Positions 37,576 through 49,907 of a stretch of 64,000 nucleotides of DNA are shown piece after piece. This DNA is from Lumbricus terrestris. Its lineage: Eukaryota > Annelida > Clitellata > Crassiclitellata > Lumbricidae. The DNA lies in the NCBI GenBank assembly GCA_949752735.1, contig OX457052.1, positions 11,936,623 to 12,000,622 on the forward strand. The letters run 5' to 3'. Below the pieces are notes generated by a model. It had not been told where the DNA came from. It did no database searches and was given only the letters and a program-made list of their open reading frames with translations. Both the position numbers and the translations under genes were made by a program. Position 1 is the first letter of the stretch; every line of letters begins with the position of its first letter.

Positions 37576-38049
37576 TATCCTGTAAACAGATCTGGTTGAC
37601 AGTGTTTTGTCGTTAGGGTTACCGTGAATGGCAGTATTTAGAATTTATTTTACAGTTGACCGTCGTATTTTTTTACTGTCAGCGACAGTAATACTATATT
37701 GCATTATATTGCCCTTCATGTGACTGTCAACCTCCGCAATCCTTTTCGATGCTTTTAATTGTAGTTTTCGATTCTGCTATGACATTTTCCACAAAATGCT
37801 GCTGTTTATTTTAAAACTATATATCAACACTTCATTTCTGTCCATCCCTCTCAAGCTATAATTTACAAGAGACCAGAACTTCACAATCATAATAAGAACA
37901 AATTTCAGATGTATTTATAACATTGTAATATTTATTAAAACATTATTTCAATAACAAAATACATTTTAAATCGTTCAGTAGGACAAGGCGTACCAGTCTT
38001 ACGCCAAGCTGCCTTGCAAATCAACAGATGTAAAGTAAAAAAATGCATA
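37576..38049. other. no gene seen
   Basis: AT-rich sequence. Its right part (ATCAACAGATGTAAAG onward) resembles the diverged satellite flank at 41.94 kb. Confidence 0.5.
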
Positions 38050-41000
38050 AATACATGCACACAAATTATACTATAAAACTGCATTAAATAATGCTAACTC
38101 CAAGTAACAGAGTCATCATTGAAAAGCACCAAAACAAAGAAAAACAAGTGATCAAGAAATAAAACTAAGAAAGTCCTGCTCTGGTTATACACGTGCAAAG
38201 CTCTCACTACTGAACCTGACTGAAGGATGTAAATCTTACTCAATGCACAAAATCCTTTACACAAATTACACTATTAAACGACATTATTGTTCATATAATT
38301 CATTTATATTGCATTTGCTATTGCACCCATTCAAACTTGAAAATAATTACGCTTGAATCTACACCGCGCACATTGCATTGGGTTTCATGGAGAATCGCAC
38401 TAGCAATAGCGAGCGAAGGACCTGCTCAAGGTCACTACATCGAGGCTCGAGGTGTATTCGAAACCGCAAACCTTCGGCTCCAAGGCACCGGGTACACCAC
38501 CGTGCCTCACATCAGTACCATGCAAAAAATGTCTATGCAAAAAATGTTTATGCAAAAGTGCAGTCACCATTTTGCAACACCAAACCACACCAAACCACAT
38601 AAAAGTACTAAAATGTGTCAAAAATCACTTCGTTACTTGCGACTTGAAAGAAAACAAAAAACCAAACTACACTATGCACTTTGCATTTGGTTTTTATGCA
38701 CAATCGCACAAGCAATACATGCACACAAATTATACTATAAAACTGCATTAAATAATGCTAACTCCAAGTAACAGAGTCATCATTGAAAAGCACCAAAACA
38801 AAGAAAAACAAGTGATCAAGAAATAAAACTAAGAAAGTCCTGCTCTGGTTATACACGTGCAAAGCTCTCACTACTGAACCTGACTGAAGGATGTAAATCT
38901 TACTCAATGCACAAAATCCTTTACACAAATTACACTATTAAACGACATTATTGTTCATATAATTCATTTATATTGCATTTGCTATTGCACCCATTCAAAC
39001 TTGAAAATAATTACGCTTGAATCTACACCGCGCACATTGCATTGGGTTTCATGGAGAATCGCACTAGCAATAGCGAGCGAAGGACCTGCTCAAGGTCACT
39101 ACATCGAGGCTCGAGGTGTATTCGAAACCGCAAACCTTCGGCTCCAAGGCACCGGGTACACCACCGTGCCTCACATCAGTACCATGCAAAAAATGTCTAT
39201 GCAAAAAATGTTTATGCAAAAGTGCAGTCACCATTTTGCAACACCAAACCACACCAAACCACATAAAAGTACTAAAATGTGTCAAAAATCACTTCGTTAC
39301 TTGCGACTTGAAAGAAAACAAAAAACCAAACTACACTATGCACTTTGCATTTGGTTTTTATGCACAATCGCACAAGCAATACATGCACACAAATTATACT
39401 ATAAAACTGCATTAAATAATGCTAACTCCAAGTAACAGAGTCATCATTGAAAAGCACCAAAACAAAGAAAAACAAGTGATCAAGAAATAAAACTAAGAAA
39501 GTCCTGCTCTGGTTATACACGTGCAAAGCTCTCACTACTGAACCTGACTGAAGGATGTAAATCTTACTCAATGCACAAAATCCTTTACACAAATTACACT
39601 ATTAAACGACATTATTGTTCATATAATTCATTTATATTGCATTTGCTATTGCACCCATTCAAACTTGAAAATAATTACGCTTGAATCTACACCGCGCACA
39701 TTGCATTGGGTTTCATGGAGAATCGCACTAGCAATAGCGAGCGAAGGACCTGCTCAAGGTCACTACATCGAGGCTCGAGGTGTATTCGAAACCGCAAACC
39801 TTCGGCTCCAAGGCACCGGGTACACCACCGTGCCTCACATCAGTACCATGCAAAAAATGTCTATGCAAAAAATGTTTATGCAAAAGTGCAGTCACCATTT
39901 TGCAACACCAAACCACACCAAACCACATAAAAGTACTAAAATGTGTCAAAAATCACTTCGTTACTTGCGACTTGAAAGAAAACAAAAAACCAAACTACAC
40001 TATGCACTTTGCATTTGGTTTTTATGCACAATCGCACAAGCAATACATGCACACAAATTATACTATAAAACTGCATTAAATAATGCTAACTCCAAGTAAC
40101 AGAGTCATCATTGAAAAGCACCAAAACAAAGAAAAACAAGTGATCAAGAAATAAAACTAAGAAAGTCCTGCTCTGGTTATACACGTGCAAAGCTCTCACT
40201 ACTGAACCTGACTGAAGGATGTAAATCTTACTCAATGCACAAAATCCTTTACACAAATTACACTATTAAACGACATTATTGTTCATATAATTCATTTATA
40301 TTGCATTTGCTATTGCACCCATTCAAACTTGAAAATAATTACGCTTGAATCTACACCGCGCACATTGCATTGGGTTTCATGGAGAATCGCACTAGCAATA
40401 GCGAGCGAAGGACCTGCTCAAGGTCACTACATCGAGGCTCGAGGTGTATTCGAAACCGCAAACCTTCGGCTCCAAGGCACCGGGTACACCACCGTGCCTC
40501 ACATCAGTACCATGCAAAAAATGTCTATGCAAAAAATGTTTATGCAAAAGTGCAGTCACCATTTTGCAACACCAAACCACACCAAACCACATAAAAGTAC
40601 TAAAATGTGTCAAAAATCACTTCGTTACTTGCGACTTGAAAGAAAACAAAAAACCAAACTACACTATGCACTTTGCATTTGGTTTTTATGCACAATCGCA
40701 CAAGCAATACATGCACACAAATTATACTATAAAACTGCATTAAATAATGCTAACTCCAAGTAACAGAGTCATCATTGAAAAGCACCAAAACAAAGAAAAA
40801 CAAGTGATCAAGAAATAAAACTAAGAAAGTCCTGCTCTGGTTATACACGTGCAAAGCTCTCACTACTGAACCTGACTGAAGGATGTAAATCTTACTCAAT
40901 GCACAAAATCCTTTACACAAATTACACTATTAAACGACATTATTGTTCATATAATTCATTTATATTGCATTTGCTATTGCACCCATTCAAACTTGAAAAT

Positions 41001-41549
41001 AATTACGCTTGAATCTACACCGCGCACATTGCATTGGGTTTCATGGAGAATCGCACTAGCAATAGCGAGCGAAGGACCTGCTCAAGGTCACTACATCGAG
41101 GCTCGAGGTGTATTCGAAACCGCAAACCTTCGGCTCCAAGGCACCGGGTACACCACCGTGCCTCACATCAGTACCATGCAAAAAATGTCTATGCAAAAAA
41201 TGTTTATGCAAAAGTGCAGTCACCATTTTGCAACACCAAACCACACCAAACCACATAAAAGTACTAAAATGTGTCAAAAATCACTTCGTTACTTGCGACT
41301 TGAAAGAAAACAAAAAACCAAACTACACTATGCACTTTGCATTTGGTTTTTATGCACAATCGCACAAGCAATACATGCACACAAATTATACTATAAAACT
41401 GCATTAAATAATGCTAACTCCAAGTAACAGAGTCATCATTGAAAAGCACCAAAACAAAGAAAAACAAGTGATCAAGAAATAAAACTAAGAAAGTCCTGCT
41501 CTGGTTATACACGTGCAAAGCTCTCACTACTGAACCTGACTGAAGGATG
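38050..41549. repeat. 664-bp tandem array, 5.27 identical-looking units
   Basis: The same sequence restarts at 38050, 38714, 39378, 40042, 40706 and, partially, 41370. I see no difference between units: the 144-codon frame in each (starting 38337, 39001, 39665, 40329 and 40993) translates identically. Each unit contains a reversed SINE head (for example 38405-38512). I do not call the open frames genes, because they run antisense through SINE sequence. Confidence 0.95.
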
Positions 41550-42400
41550 CATTAATGCTCATATATTATAGGTATGACGATGAGGCCTTTATGAAAAAAT
41601 TTCATAAAGGCTTCATCGTCATACCGATGACTGAAGAGAAGATAGAAGAACACGCAATGGCGAGTGAAGGACTTGCTGAAGGTCCCTACACGGAGGCTCG
41701 AGGTGTATTCGAAACTGCAAACCTTCGGCTCCAAGGCACCGAGTACACCACTGCACCACCGTGCCCCACATCCGCACCGTGCAAAAAATGTGTATGCAAA
41801 AGTGCAGTCACCATTTCGCAACGCCAAACCACATGAAAGTACTAAAATGTGGCCAAAATCACTTCGTTACTTGCGACTTGAAAGAAAACAAAACCAAAAA
41901 TGTCCTGGTTTGGAGCTGCATGCAGAGGCTTACAATCATTGCAAAATAAACAGATGTAAAATTTGCATAAAGCACAAAATTGCAGAAATACACGCACACA
42001 AATTATACCACTAAACTGCATTAATGCTCATATATTAATTTTTTTATCTCACATTTGCTATTTCAACCATTCAAGCTCGCTCCAAACTACACCACGCACA
42101 TTGCATTGGGTTTTAACGCAGAATAACACGAGCAATAGCTTTGGAAGGAGGCTAAAGGTCCCTACATGGAGGCTTGACGTTGATATTTCAATTTCACATT
42201 TTTCATTTCCTAACACCAAACCACATAAAAGTACTAACATCGTCGAAAATCACTTCACTACTTGTGACATGCAAGAAAACCAAAACCAAAAATGTCCTGC
42301 TTTGTATGTACATGCAGAGTTTTAACTACCATTGCAAGCTAAACAAACTCAATGTCAACTGGAACCCTTCAGCTTAAGGTCCTGCAAAGAAAATAAATGT
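41550..42400. repeat. diverged relatives of the 664-bp unit
   Basis: At 41650-42045 and 42046-42390 the order of the array recurs with many differences: SINE-head complement, TGCAAAAGTGCAGTCACCAT, ACTTCGTTACTTGCGACTTG, then GCACACAAATTATAC. A hairpin at 41571-41625 marks the end of the perfect array. Confidence 0.75.
41571..41625. repeat. hairpin with ~26-bp arms
   Basis: GGTATGACGATGAGGCCTTT and its near-perfect complement AAAGGCTTCATCGTCATACC around an A/T loop. Confidence 0.95.
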
Positions 42401-42410
42401 TTACTCCAGA

Positions 42411-45400
42411 GGGTCATTCCGTGCCAAATCAACCAAATTTTCAACTTTTCCCCACACTCCGACTCGGATTTTCTTGATTTTTTCACCAAAAATCAATTAT
42501 CATCTGGCATGAAGAACTGGAAAGTTTCAAGTGTCTACTGCGAAAATTGACCAAGTTATGGGGTACTGAAGTTGGTGGGGGTAGGTCGAAAAGTGAACGC
42601 GAATTTGCGTCTGCGAAATTTTTGTCATTTTCAGACGCCAATAACTTTGGATCTAGAACAGCTAAACACATTTGGTTTTCAGTTTTCAGTTCTGTGCATA
42701 GCATAGATTTGCATGGTCAAGTAACATTTGCTCTCTTTGATATGAGGAATTGATAAGAATTTTTGAAAAGTGCCCAACCATATCTTGGCGAGCCACTTTT
42801 GTCATGTTTGCAGACACACTACACTGGCAAGACATGCAGGAAAGGAATAATTTTTGTGTGGTTTTATTCATCTACTGGTGTAGTTGTAAATGTGCAATTT
42901 ATTTGAGCTTTGGTCTACAGGGACTGCTGTAGCAACTTGCCAAAAACCCTTCATCTCCGTGACAGTGGTCACTTTCAACTGACCAAATGGGCCTGTGGGA
43001 CAGCTGATAAACAAGTCAAACATGCATCATTGGAAAGCTGGAAGAAAAACCTTTCTATCGATACTAATATCCTGATGGTAATCTTCATATAACTCGTTAA
43101 ATTATTTTTTTAAGATTCGTGATTTTTGAACGCGAATTTGCGCCTGCAAATATTTTGTCATTTTCAGACATCCATAACTATTGATCAAGACCAGCTATAC
43201 ACATTTGGTTTTCTGTTTTAAGTACTGGGTATTGCATAGATTTGCATGGTCAAGTAACATTTGCTCTCTTAGATGTGAGGAATTAATAAGAAATTTTGAA
43301 AAGTGCTCGACTATATCTTGCCAAGCTCATTTTTGTCATGTTTGCAGACACTTTACACTGGCAAGAGAAGCAACTAAGGAATAAGTTTTGTGTGGTTTTA
43401 TTCATCTACTGGTGTAGTTGTAAATGTGCAATTTATTTGAGCTTTGGTCTCCACGAACTGCTGTAGCACCTTGCCAAAAAGCCTTAATCTCCTTGACAAT
43501 GACAAATGTCACGGAGATTAAGGCTTTTTGGCAAGTTGCTACAGCAGTCCCTGTAGACCAAAGGACATATAAATTGCACATTTACAACTACACCAGTAGA
43601 TGAATAAAACCACACAAAAATTATTCCTTTCCTGCATGTCTTGCCAGTGTAGTGTGTCTGCAAACATGACAAAAAGTGGCTCGCCAAGATATGTTTGGGC
43701 ACTTTTCAAAAATTCTTATTAATTCCTCATATCATAGAGAGCAAATGTTACTTGACCATGCAAATCTATGCAATACCCAGTACTTAAAACAGAAAACCAA
43801 ATGTGTATAGCTGGTCTAGATCAAAGTTATTGAAGTCTGAAAATGACAAAATATTTGCAGGCACAAATTCGCGTTCAAAAATCATGAATCTTAAAAAAAT
43901 AATTTAACGAGTTATATGACGTTTACCATGAAGAAACTAGTGTCAATAAAAAGGTTTTCTTCAAGCTTTCCAATGATGCATGATTGACTTGTTTATCAGG
44001 TGTCCCACAGGCCCATTTGGTCAGTTGAAAGTGACCACTGTCACGGAGATGAAGGGTTTTTGGCAAGTTGCTACAGCAGTCCCTGTAGACCAAAGCTCAA
44101 ATAAATTGCACATTTACAACTACACCAGTAGATGAATAAAACCACACAAAAATTATTCCTTTCCTGCATGTCTTGCCAGTGTAGTGTGTCTGCAAACATG
44201 ACAAAAAGTGGCTCGCCAAGATATGGTTGGGCACTTTTCAAAAATTCTTATTAATTCCTCATATCAAAGAGAGCAAATGTCACTTGACCATGCAAATCTA
44301 TGCTATGCACAGAACTGAAAACTGAAAACCAAATGTGTTTAGCTGTTCTAGATCCAAAGTTATTGAAGTCTGAAAATGACAAAATATTTGCAGGCGCAAA
44401 TTCGTGTTCAAAAATCACGAATCTTAAAAAAATTATTTAATGAGTTACATGAAGATTACCATCAGGATATTAGTATCAATAAAAGGTTTTTCTTCCAGCT
44501 TTCCAATGATGCATGTTTGACTTGTTTATCAGGTGTCCCACAGGCCCATTTGGTCAGTTGAAAGTGACCACTGTCACGAAGATGAAGGGTTTTTGGCGAC
44601 AGGTGTTAGATTCAACTGACCAAATGGCATTTGGGACACCTGCAAGAGATTGGTATCATAAGAAAGGTCAATCTTCTAGCTTTCATTCATTCATTCATTC
44701 ATTCATTCGGACATTTATATAGCGCTTCTTCAAGAAAAACTACTCAGAGGCGCTCCCGACTCCAGCGCGCCCAAAAAGAATAGTTTTAAGTTTAGTAAGG
44801 AAGGATCCTGGTAGAGTCCCAGGGTGTAGGCGTAGCTCAAAAGGAAGACCATTCCAGACCACTGGTCCAACCACAGAAAAGGCTCGATTTTTCATGGTAG
44901 TAGTATGAGCAAAAGGAACTAAGAGGACTCCCCTATCAGCAGAGCGTAACTGACGACGTCCTTGGATACCCAATGTAAAGCTGCATAGCTCTCTGAGGTA
45001 AATTGGGGCGAGGCCCTGACAACATCGCCATACCAATGCAGCTACCCTGAACTCAATACGCTGGCGAATAGGGAGCCAGTGAAGTACCTCAAGCATGTAG
45101 TTTGAGACATGACCATATTTAGGGATTTTCCCAATTAGGCGCGAGAGAAAAAAAAATATTTCGACACTTTTCATATTATGTGCATTTGACTTGTTTAGCA
45201 GGTGGTCAACACGCCCATTTGGTCAGTTGAATGTGACCACTGTCATGGAGATTAAAGGTTTTTGGCAAAGTGCTACAGCATTTCCTTGCAACCCAAACAC
45301 AAATAAATTGCACAATTAAGACTCCACTAATAGCTGAATAAAACCACACAAAAATTATTCCTTTCTTGCATATGCTGCCAGTGTAGTGTGTGTGCAAACA

Positions 45401-46297
45401 TGACAAAAATGGGCTCGGCAAGAAATATTTCGACACTTTTCAAAAATTATTATTAATTCCTCATATCAAAGACAGCAAATATTACTTGACCTTGCCAATC
45501 CATGCTATGCACAGATCTGAAAACTGAAAACCAGATGTCTTTAGCTCCTCTACATCAAAAGTTATTGACGTCTGAAAATGGGTGAAAATTTTGAAACGCA
45601 AATTCGCATGAAAAATCACGACTTTTGAAAAAATAGTTTAATAGCTTATTCTTAGGAGCACCAAAAAGAGATTGGTATCAGTAAAAAGGCTTTTCTTCAA
45701 GCTTTCCAATGATATGTGTTTGACTTGTTTTGGAGGTGATCCACACGCCCATTTGGTCAGTTGAAAGTGACCACTGTCACGGAGATGAAGGGTTTTTGGC
45801 AAAGTTCTATAGCATATCCTTTTAACCAAGACACAAATAAATTACACAATTAAGACTCCACTAATAGCTGAATAAAACCACACAAAAATTATTCCTGCAA
45901 ACATGACAAAAATGGGCTCGGCAAGAAATATTTCGACACTTTTCAAAAATTATTATTAATTCCTCATATCAAAGACAGCAAATATTACCTGACCTTGCCA
46001 ATCCATGCTATGCACAGATCTGAAAACTGAAAACCAGATGTATTTAGCTGCTCTACATCAAAAGTTATTGACGTCTGAAAATGGAAGAAATTCGCAAAAG
46101 CAAATTCGCGTTCAATTTTCGGCCTACCCCCACCAACTTGAGTACCCCATAACTCGGTCAGTTTTCACTCAGGACACCTGAAACTTTCCAGTTCTTCATA
46201 CCAGATGATAATTGATTTTTGGTGAAAATATCAAGAAAATCTGGATCGGAGAGTGGGGAAAAGTTGGAAATTTGGTTGATTTGGCACGGAATGACCC
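42411..46297. mobile_element. 3.9-kb foldback (long inverted repeat) element of ~533-bp modules
   Basis: Ends GGGTCATTCCGTGCC and GGCACGGAATGACCC, continuing as inverted repeats of roughly 200 bp (AATCAACCAAATTT, CCCCACACTCCGA, CAATTATCATCTGG, ACCCCCACCAACTT). Inside is a module of about 533 bp: two copies in one orientation (about 42.6-43.49 kb) and four in the other (43.51, 44.04, 45.25 and 45.78 kb), facing each other at 43490-43510. There is no transposase frame, and no clear target duplication. A LINE tail interrupts it at 44.66-45.18 kb. Confidence 0.85.
44660..45180 (-). mobile_element. CR1/L2-type LINE 3' fragment
   Basis: A 144-codon minus-strand frame reads LEVLHWLPIRQRIEFRVAAL, LRELCSFTLGIQGRRQLRSA, then NRAFSVVGPVVWNGLPFELR and LKTILFGRAGVGSASE. 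This is the conserved C-terminus of CR1/L2-group reverse transcriptases. It ends in the (ATTC)n tail at 44687-44708 and is inserted in the foldback element. Confidence 0.85.
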
Positions 46298-46684
46298 AAA
46301 TTTAGCCCTCCAATAGCACGAAAATGAAGGAAAATAATAAAGCAAGTCTGGAAACATTACATCACTTGAGACACAATAAGTAAAAAGTAAACTTCGAAGT
46401 GCAAAAATTAACAAATACATGGATAATATCACAAAACTGCTTGAAAATCTAAAATCGAGCAGTAAACCGAGTTTTTGTTTAAAACGTTTTCACGTGAACA
46501 AAAATGATCCTGAATAATACATAAGGAATTACACTTTAGTCTAACTGGGACTATAGCCCTGCAACAGCACCACAATGAATAAAACTAAAACAAGCTGGGA
46601 AACATTACATCACTTGAAAGACAATAAGACATACAACCCACATTAAAAATCTAAAACGTGCATAGATTCAGAGTTATTGCCTAA
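46298..46684. other. no gene seen
   Basis: AT-rich. GAAACATTACATCACTTGA occurs twice (near 46350 and 46597), a loose ~245-bp duplication. Confidence 0.5.
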
Positions 46685-46916
46685 AAAGTTTATTTATTTC
46701 TCATATTTTCTAAAGCACCCTTTCAAACTCTCTACTCAGAGGCGGTCCCAACTACAGCACAAACACTGCATCAGAGTTTCACGCTGAAGCGCATGAGCAA
46801 CTGAAAGAGAAGCACTTGTTCAAGGTCACTAACGTAGCAGCTTGAAGTGTATTCGAACCCAGAATCCTCCGGCTCCAAGGCACCGAACCCACCACTACAC
46901 CAGTGCCCCACATAAA
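46685..46916 (-). mobile_element. tRNA-headed SINE copy
   Basis: Complement of the family: CTCAGAGGCGGTCCCAACTA, TTTCACGCTGAAGCGC, B-box complement TCGAACC, then CACTACACCAGTGCCCCAC. Confidence 0.8.
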
Positions 46917-47241
46917 CATTAATGATCACACTGCCTACTCGAACTGCCACCATATATTGAAAAGTGCTAAAATGAAGAAAAGTACTAAAAGAAATCTGCA
47001 GACTTAGATTTTTTGAATAAAATAAGACTAAGGCCATAATTGTCTTGGCCTGACATAAATGCAAGGGTTTTGCTGCCATTCCAGCACTGTACAGTACCGT
47101 AACGCAAATCAGACCATTAAAATGTAAACATTCGAGCATAAAATTATTGCTGTGACTGCTCAATATCCGTCAGCCATGCTAAACATATAGAGTCGAAAAT
47201 GAATTCCAAGGTTTCCAGCAATCAGGGTCGCTTGAATCCTG

Positions 47242-47366
47242 CTACTTGTTGACCATACTACTCCTGGTTTCGAACTCTTCTGCAAATTCAGCACCTTGGG
47301 ATTTGTGGCAGGATAGATTTCTCGTCCATCTTTGATCACCGGTCCGGATTAATTGGAAATATGCAT
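47242..47366 (-). CDS. possible terminal exon of an unrecognised gene
   Basis: Minus strand, after the acceptor TGTTTTAG: AYFQLIRTGDQRWTRNLSCH, KSQGAEFAEEFETRSSMVNK, stop. Composition looks protein-like but I recognise nothing, and its phase does not join the exon-like blocks at 49.8-50.8 kb. It may be chance. Confidence 0.25.
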
Positions 47367-47519
47367 CTAAAACAGACAAAGAAACAGAATACAATAAGAT
47401 AATTCCGATCCAAATTTCTAACATTTTTGCAAAATTTGTGCCAAATGCTATGTTATGCAGTGTGAAACTAATTTTGCCAAAAATCTTTTTAAAAGCCACT
47501 GGGTAAAAAAATTCAGGAT

Positions 47520-47800
47520 TTATTATGGAGATTTTTATAGCGTCCCTTCAATGTTACTACTCGGGAGCACTCCCTAACCAACGTCATGTGAAAAGTACTA
47601 TGTTAAGGCTGCGATAAAACGCATCTGAGCAAACCCTCGGCATAAGGTGTAAAAACAGTGGAAGCCCATTACTTGTCATGAGGGCCAATAACAGAGAAAG
47701 CACGGTGCTGTCTAGGAGCTGTTCGTGCTCCGGAATGAGAAGTTCACCCTGAGCGGAGGAACAATGATTGATAATGACTGGTGGATGTTTAGCAAGCACT
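47520..47800 (-). mobile_element. CR1/L2-type LINE 3' fragment
   Basis: Minus strand: SSAQGELLIPEHEQLLDSTV and MTSNGLPLFLHLMPRVCSDA, a degraded form of the RG-L-VP...WN-LP-ELR block. The tail ATTTTTATAGCGTCCCTTC matches other LINE ends. Confidence 0.65.
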
Positions 47801-47848
47801 TCTGTAGGGCGCATCATGCTTTTATTGGTACACCATCTTCATTCATGA

Positions 47849-47918
47849 CCAAAGGTTTGCGACTGGCACATATTAATGAATTTTCATTAATTAAAATATG
47901 CCAGTCGCAAACTTTTGG
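47849..47918. repeat. hairpin with ~32-bp arms
   Basis: CCAAAGGTTTGCGACTGGCA on the left, its complement TGCCAGTCGCAAACTTTTGG on the right, with an AT-rich inner part (ATTAATGAA/TTCATTAAT). Confidence 0.9.
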
Positions 47919-47924
47919 CCACAA

Positions 47925-48065
47925 AAATATGGGCAGGACAGCAATGGTCCTACTAAAAGCAATAAGACACAAACTCTTTGGACATATTGCCAGGATGGGA
48001 GATGACTTGAAGCTCTGGTATTTGGAATATTTGAGGAAGACAACAAGAGAGGCAGCATTATAGGG
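47925..48065 (+). mobile_element. LINE reverse-transcriptase fragment
   Basis: LLKAIRHKLFGHIARMGDDL resembles the 'RR--LFGHV-RM-D' block near the C-terminus of non-LTR reverse transcriptases. Short and 5'-truncated. Confidence 0.45.
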
Positions 48066-48890
48066 AATGGACGAACGACAGAGGATTTGTGCAGAAACCC
48101 AGGGCGCAAATCCGGCCTTGACCCTCCCCATTGAGAAATGCCTGTAGAACGTGGCCCCCCCGTCAGGTTTCAACAAGGCAAGTCGGACCAAACGACCAAA
48201 AAAATCAGCAGCTTTTTCAGGTGAAAGACAAAAAAAATCCTAAAATTTTGGCGCCATCTAAAAAATTTCTGTATCCGCCCCTGCAGAGGCCCACTACAAG
48301 AACTGTTCCACCCGGCACAGGACAACTATGGATGGAAAAAAGACGATGCCAACACTTGACACCTACGATCACACTGCTCATGGTGAATGATGATTTATTA
48401 AATACCGAAATACATTTAAACTACAAGATTTAATAAAGACAAATGATAAAATACCAAAATTAATGTAACGAAAAGAATTATATTGTGATGCCACCCACTT
48501 TGATGAATTTCTCCCATAGTGCTAATCCCATTTACTGACGGACCTGCTCATTTAACAAGGTATTCGTTGTTTAAATAACCACTTGGCAGGCAGAGTTGAT
48601 TTGTGCTAAATGGTATACCAAGGAGCCACCAGGATACCTAAAATTGGTACAAATTTTAATCGCCAACTAAATCTTAACATTTTCAACTACAAAAAACAGA
48701 AAAACATTGTTTATGTAAGTTTTAGAACGAGTTACGCTTCTGCTTTGCATAACAATCTAAACTGATTTTGCCCCACTTTCAATACTTTGCACCATTAGAA
48801 AAAATCAATTTGCAAATTCATCATATTTGCAAAAATTGAAAACAACAACTGGCAAAGCCAGGCTAGCAATATAAGATATATAATATTATA

Positions 48891-49231
48891 CAGGGTGGGA
48901 AAATACCCCCTACGGTTTTTGCCAATATCTGTGCCAAAGGTAAGAATTTTTAAATCAAATTTTACAGACTTGAAGGCAATTCTTATTTACTTACAATAGC
49001 CAAATCTTACTAAATGATTTCACACAGAACAAAAGTTATATCACTTATAGCAAGTCCACCCACTGTTTATTTGATGATTCAAAAACACAATGCAACAACA
49101 ACAAAGCAAGAGTCTATTAAGTCACATCTCAATGTAATCGAATAACTTAACTGCCTTTAAACCTGTAAAAGTTGATTTACAAATTCACATTTTGGCAAAA
49201 ACCGTAAGAGATACTCTATTGGCCTACACTG
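48891..49231. mobile_element. TA-flanked MITE candidate
   Basis: CAGGGTGGGAAAATACC and, inverted, CAGTGTAGGCCAATAGAG, with a shared inner TACGGTTTTTGCCAA. TA on both sides. Related sequence at 51.72-51.94 kb with its middle inverted. Confidence 0.5.
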
Positions 49232-49835
49232 TACATTAATACACATCCTTAATTCATAAGAACAATTCGCAAACCCTTCATTTGTAGGTGGAAATAGCAA
49301 TATTAATCTCACAAGATAAAAGGGCTATACCACATGAAAAGCAGATTAAACATAGCTAATTTGGAGGAGACATGCTGAATCAGGCAGTCTCCTGTCTCCA
49401 GGCACATGGAGTACATGATTGCCCAACTGGTTTGGCATTGTCACCATGGCTCTGTTCCAGCCTAAGTGAGCTCTGTTATCCAGTATGTTGTCTTAGCTTG
49501 CAAGCCCTTCACCCTGCCTCTAACAAGGAGTTTTTGGTCACTCATTTGTGTTAGAACCCTAACCTGTCTGCATCACACTTCTCACTTATAGGTTCTTCTG
49601 TTTGGCCTAGCATCCTGTTGGAGATCTGCCTATTACCAAGGATTAAGTGATCAGTGCTTTAGAGGATCCTTAAGTCGTATTTGTAACACTGTGGACTGGT
49701 AGCGACAATGAGTGGATTTCCTGAAGGAACGCTATAAAAATTCGTGAAATCATTGAACAGGTGAATTTCTGGATTTTTTATTCATGTGATGCCATTCATA
49801 TGTAGTTGATACTATTTAAAATGCAAAACATACCA

Positions 49836-49907
49836 CAAAAATCAAACATGGTGCAGCTGGGATGTCTGTAATAGGTTGAACTACAGCCGCTGTAGATGTT
49901 TCCTGTA
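49836..49907 (-). CDS. exon-like block in duplication copy 1
   Basis: After the acceptor GTTACAG the frame reads ETSTAAVVQPITDIPAAPCL then IFV before a GTATGT donor-like site. Copy 2 (53.53-53.60 kb) keeps ETSTAAEVQSVPNVPATP and then a stop. Unknown protein, possibly not coding. Confidence 0.3.

Noticed and set aside
38337..38771. 144-codon frame in each 664-bp unit as a repeated gene
   Set aside because: It runs antisense through a SINE head, has no domain or splice context, and its identity between units is explained by identity of the whole unit.
38050..41549. CRISPR-like or LTR-like direct repeats
   Set aside because: The units are head-to-tail with no unique spacers and no retroelement coding region; a satellite array explains them.
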